IMG/VR virus record: IMGVR_UViG_3300003177_000020
Span: 1 to 64,000 of that record
DNA from: a virus
Reading direction: 5' to 3' (one strand)
DNA length: 64,000 nt
The position numbers and the translations under genes are program-made. Under the pieces are notes generated by a model, which saw only the letters and a program-made list of their open reading frames with translations, did no database searches and was not told where the DNA came from. This document shows positions 58,067 through 64,000 of this stretch, in pieces (the stretch's first letter is position 1; each line of letters begins with the position of its first letter).

Positions 58067-58367
58067 TTTCATCCCTTTCTAGTTTTGCAAGACATGCATC
58101 TATCAGCCATGTCGTGCGTGTTGTGGTTTGTGTTCTGGTATCAATTTGATACAGAAGATCGTGCGAAACCCAGAATGATACTTTTTGTCGGTTTGCCATA
58201 AGTTCATGCGCGGATGTTTTATATTTTGAGTTTGCATTTTGTTTGAATTTTTCGAAGATCGCAGAAATTATCCATTCGCCTAGATGCTGATGTTTTGAAA
58301 ATGCATCTTTTAGCATTCGCTGTTTGAGTTCTTTTCCGACTCGAAATTGGATATTAAATTCACGCAT
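58050..58367 (-). CDS. Tandem ribbon-helix-helix-like protein
   Basis: 105 aa, ATG 58367 (AAAAGGAAAATCA upstream). Two similar halves: 'MREFNIQFRVGKELKQRMLK' with 'LGEWIISAIFEKFK', and 'RQKVSFWVSHDLLYQIDTRT' with 'RTTWLIDACLAKLERDE'. Each is strand + two helices, as in RHH repressors, here fused in one chain. It may repress this locus or the antirepressor side. Overlaps the thyX start by 17 nt. Confidence 0.6.
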   Translation of the reverse strand: MREFNIQFRVGKELKQRMLKDAFSKHQHLGEWIISAIFEKFKQNANSKYKTSAHELMANRQKVSFWVSHDLLYQIDTRTQTTTRTTWLIDACLAKLERDENEQIS

Positions 58368-58446
58368 TGATTTTCCTTTTTGACTGTGATTATATTTTGT
58401 CCTACGATTATGCAGACTTATTTTTATGCGTCAAATGGAGTTGCGT

Positions 58447-58665
58447 ATGGTACAAAATTCAGATGTTGATCATCCCAAACATTACAATACGGGAACCATA
58501 GAAACTATCGAATACTTGGAGTCTTTGGGTATTGCTGAAGATTTTTGTGTTGGGAATGCGATCAAGTATTTGTCCAGATACAAGCATAAAGGAACCCCAG
58601 TGCAGGATTTGAAGAAAGCGCAGTGGTATATTGAGCGTGCGATCCAATTACAGGGTGAGGGTTGA
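58447..58665 (+). CDS. DUF3310 protein
   Basis: 72 aa; ATG 58447 has GGAGTTGCGT upstream, better than two earlier ATGs. Signature 'VDHPKHYNTGTIETIEYLES' and 'FCVGNAIKYLSRYKHKGTPV' plus 'DLKKAQWYIERAI', all conserved in this small phage family, thought to be a nucleotide-kinase-associated or regulator protein with no proven role. Confidence 0.8.
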   Translation: MVQNSDVDHPKHYNTGTIETIEYLESLGIAEDFCVGNAIKYLSRYKHKGTPVQDLKKAQWYIERAIQLQGEG

Positions 58666-58669
58666 GATT

Positions 58670-59023
58670 TTGAAGTTTGAGCATTTTGAAGTTTTATCAC
58701 TGGATAGCGAGGAGAAAATACACAAGTTTATTCAATTCTTGGAAGCCCAAGTTTCAATGGCTCCGAGCAGTGTTTCTTTTTCGTTATCGATAAAAATGAC
58801 TCGTGATGTTGATTTTACATTTGCAGATGTTGTACCGCATCCGTGCGTAGTGTTGCATGATTTGGCTGCGAATATATCGGAAGAAAAGGTTGTACAATCA
58901 CAAGAAAAAGTTGAAAATAAAGTTACAGACAACATTGTGGCGAAGAAAGAAGATGTTGTCAGTGATCGCAAAATTGAGATCAAAAAAAGAAGACGAAGAA
59001 GGCGTTATGCTATTGATGCCTGA
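58670..59023 (+). CDS. Hypothetical protein with poly-Arg C-terminus
   Basis: 117 aa. I prefer TTG 58670 with GTGAGGG 8 nt upstream; GTG 58655 is an alternative. 'KFEHFEVLSLDSEEKIHKFI', 'SSVSFSLSIKMTRDVDFTFA', a Lys/Glu/Val helix, and the basic end KKRRRRRRYAIDA. No family recognised. The stop overlaps the antirepressor start region. Confidence 0.55.
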   Translation: MKFEHFEVLSLDSEEKIHKFIQFLEAQVSMAPSSVSFSLSIKMTRDVDFTFADVVPHPCVVLHDLAANISEEKVVQSQEKVENKVTDNIVAKKEDVVSDRKIEIKKRRRRRRYAIDA

Positions 59024-59904
59024 TCAAAGTTGAGTTCTATGGTGAGTCCATTGAAGCTATCGAAAAGGATGGTCGGATTTGGGTAAGCCTCAAGAAGATG
59101 TGTCAGAACATGGGGGTCAAAGACTCACAGAGGCAAATTGAAAAAGTGCAGCAAGATCCAACATTTGATGGTGGTTACGGGCTTATGCCTGTGACGTACA
59201 AGCAAGGTGGTACGAAAGAAACATTCATGCTTGATTTAGAGTTTCTGCCATTCTGGCTGGGTTCTATTCAGATCAACCGAGTTCGCAATGGAGAAGTGAA
59301 AAAGAAACTTGTTTTGTACAAAAGAGAGTGTGTGCGTGTGTTGCGAGATCACTTTTTCGGATCACATCAGGAAGATCAAAAACAAGAGATTGGATCGGGT
59401 TTGGATGCGATGGCTCTCCAGAACAATTTGCTGATGCAAAGTATGCAAGCGATGGTGCAGCAGGGGCAGATGCTCGGCACTGTGATCACTGAGTTGAAGG
59501 CGACGCAGCGTGAAGCCTATGAAGCCAAACAAAGAGCCGTTGTTGCTAAAACCAAGGCAGAACAAGCCATCGGTATCGCAAAGCAAGCAAACGAAAAACA
59601 AGAAGCATTTGTTGAAGGATTCCGACGCGCACTCCCAACACCTACAGCGAATGTTTCAAACCGCACAGAAAGATCATACCTTGTTGAACGTATGCAGATG
59701 ATCGGTCACGTAACAGGTGATTATCGCGGGTGCTGGCGGGAGTTGTACAAAGAGTTCAAACACCGTGAGCAGATTGATCTTAAACGACGATCCAAAAATT
59801 CCCAAGGAAAGAGCAAATTGGATATTGCAGAAGATCTTGGAGTGATCGGCAAATTGTATGCTTTATCTTTTGTTCTTTGGGATAATATTCAAGGTGAAAA
59901 GTAA
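59020..59904 (+). CDS. P22-type antirepressor (P22_AR_N domain) with C-terminal ORF6C-like part
   Basis: 294 codons if counted from CTG 59020, which overlaps the previous stop as CTGA. Residues 1-110 are a P22_AR_N domain: 'IKVEFYGESIEAIEKDGRIW', 'VSLKKMCQNMGVKDSQRQIE', 'FLPFWLGSIQINRV'. The first 26 residues of it lie upstream of the first ATG (59098), so a start before that is needed. Then a coiled coil (140-190) and 'MIGHVTGDYRGCWRELYKEF', a C-terminal segment of antirepressors. It would lift repression of lytic genes. Confidence 0.75.
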   Translation: MIKVEFYGESIEAIEKDGRIWVSLKKMCQNMGVKDSQRQIEKVQQDPTFDGGYGLMPVTYKQGGTKETFMLDLEFLPFWLGSIQINRVRNGEVKKKLVLYKRECVRVLRDHFFGSHQEDQKQEIGSGLDAMALQNNLLMQSMQAMVQQGQMLGTVITELKATQREAYEAKQRAVVAKTKAEQAIGIAKQANEKQEAFVEGFRRALPTPTANVSNRTERSYLVERMQMIGHVTGDYRGCWRELYKEFKHREQIDLKRRSKNSQGKSKLDIAEDLGVIGKLYALSFVLWDNIQGEK

Positions 59905-59906
59905 CC

Positions 59907-61388
59907 ATGTCTGAACCGCAAGAATTTACAATTGATCCTGTGAGTATCGTTGCTGCTGGTGACATTGGACATATCCGATCTATACGCAGAAAGATTAAAG
60001 AAAAAAAAGGTTATCTTGCCAGCCGTGTGATGGATGTTCAGCAGCGGAACAATGCTGTGATTAAGCAGCTAGTCTTGGAAGAAGACAGGATCGATATTCT
60101 TGCGCAGCATGTATTAGGTTATGACCCGCAAGACATACATCATGAGATGATGGAGTTTCAAAAAACCCATAAGGAAGGGATGATCCTTGCGTGGCGCGGT
60201 GCTGCAAAAACAACTTTTTGTACGATCACATTTGCTATTTTCAATATCATAAAAAACCCAGATATTCGGATACTTCTTGCTTCATCTGCGATTGATCAAG
60301 CGCGTGTGTTCTTGAAGTCGATCAAGTTGCATTTTGAGACAAACGAACGATTGATCGAGATCTTTGGTGATTTTTTCACAGGAGCGAGATCGTGGACTGA
60401 AACGGATATCATTGTTCCGCAGCGCAGATCGTTTGCAGGTGAATCCACACTTTTGGCTACAGGTATCGGGACTGCGTTACCATCACGTCACTTTGATTTG
60501 ATCATTGCAGATGACCTTGTTATTCGAAAAAATGCCCAAACTGAGCATCTTAGAAAAAAAGTTCATCAGTATTTTTACGAGACTCTGTATCCCACACTAG
60601 AATCACCTGATGGCAGACTTTATGTGTTGGGTACGCGGTGGCATGAAGAAGATCTGTACAAGTGGTTTGCCGATAATGATTACAAAAACGATCATTTGAT
60701 TATCAGTGTTTTTGATGAGGATGGTGAGTCACGGTGGGCAGAAAAATATCCTAAAGAAAGAATGCAAAAGATCCAACGTGCAAATCCAGATGCTTTTGAT
60801 CTCCAATACATGTGTCAAACTGGCGCGACGCAGGGTACAATTTTTACTGAGCATCATTTCCAATATTACGAGGAGTTACCAGCGGGTGTTAGGATTTGGC
60901 AGGGTTTGGATTTGGCTATCGGTACAGCTGCACACAATGATTTCTTTGCGCACGTTACGATTGCTGTTTGTCCTGAAACAAAAGGTGTGTATTTGGTGTC
61001 GTTTCGTTTGAAAAAGTTACAATTCCCACAGCAAGTAAATTTTATTCGATCACGGTTTCAAGACTATCCTGATACTCAAAAAGTGGTTCTTGAAACCAAT
61101 TCATATCAAAGGGCAATGTTTCAGCAGTTACGTCATCAATTCCCTGATATTCCTGTTCTTGGAATACAGACAACAAAGGATAAAATTGCTCGCGCACAAA
61201 AGCTGGCTTGGAATGCTACATCCAATCCGATATATGTGTTGGAGCGTCATTATAAATTCGTGAAGTTGTTTCTAGGATTCCCACATATTAAGGGATCAAA
61301 AGATTTGTTTGATGCATTTGATATTGTCTATACACAAGCCACCAAAAAAAGCCGTAGAAGGCGTCGCAGCACACCGTCTTTGATCTAA
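59907..61388 (+). CDS. terL: Terminase large subunit
   Basis: 493 aa, ATG 59907 two bases after the antirepressor stop. ATPase: Walker A-like 'MILAWRGAAKTTFCTITFAI' (R-G-A-A-K-T), 'ILLASSAIDQARVFLKSIKL', Walker B 'FDLIIADDLVIRKNAQTEHL', coupling 'LYVLGTRWHEEDLYKWF'. Nuclease: 'IWQGLDLAIGTAAHNDFFAH' (first Asp), 'KVVLETNSYQRAMFQQLRHQ' (Glu) and a last Asp around 'DLFDAFDIVYTQ'. It cuts and pumps DNA into the head. The chain ends with the basic KSRRRRRSTPSLI. Portal follows 0.7 kb on. Confidence 0.9.
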   Translation: MSEPQEFTIDPVSIVAAGDIGHIRSIRRKIKEKKGYLASRVMDVQQRNNAVIKQLVLEEDRIDILAQHVLGYDPQDIHHEMMEFQKTHKEGMILAWRGAAKTTFCTITFAIFNIIKNPDIRILLASSAIDQARVFLKSIKLHFETNERLIEIFGDFFTGARSWTETDIIVPQRRSFAGESTLLATGIGTALPSRHFDLIIADDLVIRKNAQTEHLRKKVHQYFYETLYPTLESPDGRLYVLGTRWHEEDLYKWFADNDYKNDHLIISVFDEDGESRWAEKYPKERMQKIQRANPDAFDLQYMCQTGATQGTIFTEHHFQYYEELPAGVRIWQGLDLAIGTAAHNDFFAHVTIAVCPETKGVYLVSFRLKKLQFPQQVNFIRSRFQDYPDTQKVVLETNSYQRAMFQQLRHQFPDIPVLGIQTTKDKIARAQKLAWNATSNPIYVLERHYKFVKLFLGFPHIKGSKDLFDAFDIVYTQATKKSRRRRRSTPSLI

Positions 61389-61463
61389 TCCTTTTTTTGG
61401 TGTTATTATGCAGATCGAATTTGGATACTTGTGTGTTTTATTCACTCTTAGAGGTAAAGAAAA

Positions 61464-61787
61464 ATGTCCAGTACAGTCGGATCATCTTCGTTTTTCACAA
61501 AAGCAAAAGCCACAAATGCAAATCTTGATATTCGCACAGTTGGCTTCACTCCCAGCAAAGTTGTTGTCAGAAATGCAACTTCAGGTGCCATGCTTGAATG
61601 GCAAGAGCATGTCGTTGATGGCGGTGGCTTCAAGACCGTTGCAGCAGGTACACGATCTTTCGTGACCAGTAATGGTATTTCCTTGTTGGCAGCATCGGGA
61701 AGTACTCCTGCTGGTATTCGGATCGGAAACCTTGCAGATATCAATGATACTGCTGGTGAAGATTTGTACATTGAGTGTTGGAGCTAG
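61464..61787 (+). CDS. Small late protein, putative structural
   Basis: 107 aa, ATG with AGAGGTAAAGAAAA upstream. Beta-rich: 'NLDIRTVGFTPSKVVVRNAT', 'GGFKTVAAGTRSFVTSNGIS', 'AGIRIGNLADINDTAGEDLY'. Ser/Ala/Thr-rich N-terminus. The position between terL and portal and the composition suggest a head or tail accessory protein, but no family is certain. Confidence 0.6.
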   Translation: MSSTVGSSSFFTKAKATNANLDIRTVGFTPSKVVVRNATSGAMLEWQEHVVDGGGFKTVAAGTRSFVTSNGISLLAASGSTPAGIRIGNLADINDTAGEDLYIECWS

Positions 61788-61842
61788 TCGGTTCCCGTTT
61801 TATGTGCTGTTCCCAAAAATGATCAATTTATAAGGTGTGGTT

Positions 61843-62073
61843 ATGCCAGAAATAAAAAAAGATTTTGGTGAAGGTGGAGCAAATTTGATCCCAAATGATC
61901 AATCAGGGTCGCCAAGCCTTGCAGATGTGTTGCGCGGATCTGTGGATGATGATGCTACACTTCGCACTGCGTTTATTTCGTTGTTGCAAAAATTGGATGC
62001 CGATGTGGGTGTTACGGATACCGACTATGAAGCATCTTTGACGCCAGCAGCTCAAGTTAACACCAAAGGATAA
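61843..62073 (+). CDS. Small late protein
   Basis: 76 aa, ATG 61843 after AAGGTGTGGTT. 'DFGEGGANLIPNDQSGSPSL', 'DADVGVTDTDYEASLTPAAQ'; acidic and Asn/Ser-rich. Ends in 'AAQVNTKG', like short spike-tip or head decoration peptides in several phages. No family recognised. Confidence 0.6.
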   Translation: MPEIKKDFGEGGANLIPNDQSGSPSLADVLRGSVDDDATLRTAFISLLQKLDADVGVTDTDYEASLTPAAQVNTKG

Positions 62074-62081
62074 ATCATCGG

Positions 62082-63755
62082 ATGTCGGAGCCTATATCGC
62101 TACAAGGCGTTGATTCCAATGGCGTGCCTGTAAAACTCCGCGCTCGATTGGTGGAGGTAAAACAGCCAATAACAAAAGCTGTTGGTGAGCCAAATCCTGA
62201 CGCTGCCAGTTCCAATGCTTTAGGTGAGGAAGAATTATTTTCTCAGCTTGAAGGGCTTAATCGAACGGTTGAGCCACCGTACAACTTGCAGGGTTTGGCT
62301 CGCTATCCTCACCGATCCACAATATTGCTTCAGAATATCAATGCGATGGTTGTGAATACTGTTGGTTTCGGGTGGCAGTTGCGTGAAGTAAAAATGCCTG
62401 AAGAAGTGAGGGCAGCGCATAAAACTGAAATTGAAACTGAGAAATTCAAACTTGAACACTTTTTGAAGCATTGCAATTTTTTCAATTCGTTGACGCATAT
62501 TCGGAAGCAAGAGCATTTTGACAAATACACAACTGGGAACGGTTATGTTGAGATTGTTCGCAGTCCTACAGGCAAAATTGTCAATTTAAATCATGTTCTT
62601 GGTCATGCAATCCGTATGACTTACCGAGAAGATGACGCGGTTGAAGTTGCCGTGAAGGTCGCACTCCCCCATGAAAACTTCAAAATGCGCACCATATCTT
62701 CTTATGTGCGATTCCGACGATATGTCATGTTTAGAGGATCAACACCTGTGTTTTTCAAGCAAGCGGGTGATCCTCGTATTTTGGACAAACGCACAGGTGA
62801 ATACACAACTGAAAATTTGCCTATTCGCTATCGTGCAACAGAATTGATACACAATCGCATTTACGATCCCACAACGCCTTATGGTGTGCCTTATTATATC
62901 GGCACTGTTTTAGGTATCGATGGTTCCAGAAAATCGGAAGAAATAAATCACAATACTATGAACTCAAATGCGATTCCATCCGCAATGGTGATTGTTGAGA
63001 ATGGGCAGCTTACTGAAGATTCAATAAAACGACTTCAAGAGTTCATTCAGTCGCAAGTTCAGAGTGATACAAATTATTCAAAGTTTTTGTTGATCGAAGG
63101 TGAGTCATTGGAAGAAGGATCGATGGCTCCGATGAATTTGCGTATTCGTATTGAGCCTATGAAAAGGTTGCAACAAACGGATGAAATGTTCCAAGACTAC
63201 GATCAAAACAACCGCGAAAAAACACGACAATCTTTCAGGCTTCCACCTTTGTTTTCTGGCAACGCAAATGATTACAAGCGCGATAATGTTTCGATTCTTC
63301 GGGACATTGCGGATGAACAAGTGTTTGCTCCTGAGCGCGATCATACCGATGATTTGATCAACCGATACGTGCTGAATCCTTTAGGTGTAAAATATCATCG
63401 GTTTCGATCTCTGAATCCAAACGTGACTGATGACACTGAATTGATACGCTTGATGGGCATGGCAGAGCGTTCAGGTGCGATGACTCCGCGACGTGCAGAT
63501 CGGATTATTCGGGATGTGTTTGGTGATGATATCGGACAGCAACCGCAAGGTATCGATCTGGATATTCCGTTTACAATTCAGTTTGCGAATGCCCAAAATG
63601 GTGCGCTTACAAATTTGAATAGCAGCGCGACATCGACATCTGATAATCTGCTTGGTGACTTGATGAAATTGAATAAAAGCGTTGACGGATCGGTTATGCT
63701 GCCTTTTACGTCGCAGGATGAATTGTTGGAAATTTGGAAATCTTGGGAGTCCTAG
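62082..63755 (+). CDS. Portal protein
   Basis: 557 aa. PBSX/HK97-type portal features: 'MVVNTVGFGWQLREVKMPEE', 'NFFNSLTHIRKQEHFDKYTT' , 'GNGYVEIVRSPTGKIVNLNH', 'IYDPTTPYGVPYYIGTVLGI', 'EINHNTMNSNAIPSAMVIVE', 'FRLPPLFSGNANDYKRDNVS', then 'DELLEIWKSW'. Forms the dodecameric vertex through which DNA passes. Sits in the standard place after terL. The ribosome site (AAAGGATAAATCATCGG) is at a long spacing. Confidence 0.85.
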   Translation: MSEPISLQGVDSNGVPVKLRARLVEVKQPITKAVGEPNPDAASSNALGEEELFSQLEGLNRTVEPPYNLQGLARYPHRSTILLQNINAMVVNTVGFGWQLREVKMPEEVRAAHKTEIETEKFKLEHFLKHCNFFNSLTHIRKQEHFDKYTTGNGYVEIVRSPTGKIVNLNHVLGHAIRMTYREDDAVEVAVKVALPHENFKMRTISSYVRFRRYVMFRGSTPVFFKQAGDPRILDKRTGEYTTENLPIRYRATELIHNRIYDPTTPYGVPYYIGTVLGIDGSRKSEEINHNTMNSNAIPSAMVIVENGQLTEDSIKRLQEFIQSQVQSDTNYSKFLLIEGESLEEGSMAPMNLRIRIEPMKRLQQTDEMFQDYDQNNREKTRQSFRLPPLFSGNANDYKRDNVSILRDIADEQVFAPERDHTDDLINRYVLNPLGVKYHRFRSLNPNVTDDTELIRLMGMAERSGAMTPRRADRIIRDVFGDDIGQQPQGIDLDIPFTIQFANAQNGALTNLNSSATSTSDNLLGDLMKLNKSVDGSVMLPFTSQDELLEIWKSWES

Positions 63756-64000
63756 ATGCGAAAAGAAAAAGTGCAAATACAGAAGTTTGAGTTGCCAAAA
63801 AATATGGAGATGCTCGATTTTGCGGGACTTGTAATGTCTGCAGTTTCGGAAGTTTCAAGGCGTGAGAATAAAGATCTTGGATTAATCGGTATTTTTTCAG
63901 ATCACATCGTAGTGCAGGATTGGTCAACTGGTGAAAATTTCAAACTAGATCTGACTGTTTCTGGTTCTAATGTTACTTTGGGTGACAAACTTGTGCCAGT
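63756..64000 (+). CDS. Late gene after portal, truncated by the window edge
   Basis: ATG 63756 is 1 nt after the portal stop; the frame is open to the edge (81 complete codons). It starts MRKEKVQIQKFELPKNMEML and continues 'GLVMSAVSEVSRRENKDLGL', 'HIVVQDWSTGENFKLDLTVS'. By position it could be a prohead protease, scaffold or XkdF-like protein, but the visible part does not show a catalytic motif. Confidence 0.5.
   Translation, partial: MRKEKVQIQKFELPKNMEMLDFAGLVMSAVSEVSRRENKDLGLIGIFSDHIVVQDWSTGENFKLDLTVSGSNVTLGDKLVP

Noticed and set aside
1-64000. tRNA genes, insertion sequences, integrase or attachment sites
   Set aside because: I saw no cloverleaf-like sequence, transposase or integrase, and no long direct repeats suggesting att sites.

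Overview
The window is part of the genome of a tailed bacteriophage with a contractile tail (myovirus morphology). The evidence is a tape-measure end, a P2/T4-type baseplate module, a TerL and portal pair, a holin/spanin-like lysis group and a largely phage-encoded replisome. Genes are tightly packed with many ATGA-type overlaps, and no host housekeeping genes or tRNAs are visible. The right end (terL, portal, an open gene) and the left end (end of the tape measure) look like the two sides of one late region. The capsid, sheath, tube and tape-measure start therefore probably lie outside the window. The host is not identifiable; spanin-like proteins and sigma70-type promoters (TTGTAA - 17 - TACTAT) fit a Gram-negative bacterium, with low confidence.

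Layout. 1-11.1 kb (+): tape-measure end, LysM tail protein, baseplate hub, spike, gp25-like wedge, baseplate J, tail protein I and fibre-like proteins. 11.1-12.3 kb: holin-like and two membrane/coiled-coil (spanin-like) proteins. 12.4-16.3 kb: UvsW-type helicase, zinc-ribbon/AT-hook protein, primase-helicase. 16.4-20.2 kb: a MoxR ATPase / unknown / VWA trio resembling RavA-ViaA or CobS-CobT. 20.2-36.7 kb: degenerate methylase (-), UDG-exonuclease-PolA polymerase, gp32-like SSB, FEN-type exonuclease, UvsX/RecA, SbcD, SbcC, ParB-methyltransferase fusion, RuvC-like resolvase, KTSC protein and small unknowns. 36.8-42.0 kb: a basic HTH-like protein, then an accessory strip in which near-identical promoters and leaders each drive one or two tiny genes, separated by duplicated non-coding DNA. 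42.2-54.2 kb (mostly -): early-type small genes, including an AcrVA2-like putative anti-CRISPR, MazG-like, RHH, zinc-finger and DnaN-like clamp proteins, with an HU-like gene (+) inside. 54.4-55.3 kb (+): three small genes. 55.33-56.07 kb: non-coding, AT-rich, with five G-rich direct repeats about 56 nt apart. 56.1-59.9 kb: chitosanase-like putative endolysin, ThyX (-), tandem RHH protein (-), DUF3310 protein and P22-type antirepressor. 59.9-64 kb: TerL, two small late genes, portal, next gene cut by the edge.

How it fits together. Repeated strong promoters with a conserved AT-rich upstream element serve the small early genes on both strands. The replication genes resemble a T4/SPO1 hybrid: UvsX/UvsW/gp46/gp47/gp32 functions with a PolA-type polymerase carrying a UDG-like domain. 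At least six coding regions are broken by a frame change (tape measure, tail protein I, fibre, VWA protein, polymerase, one tiny gene). Most are probably base indels in this assembly; the polymerase is additionally about 18 residues short just before motif A.
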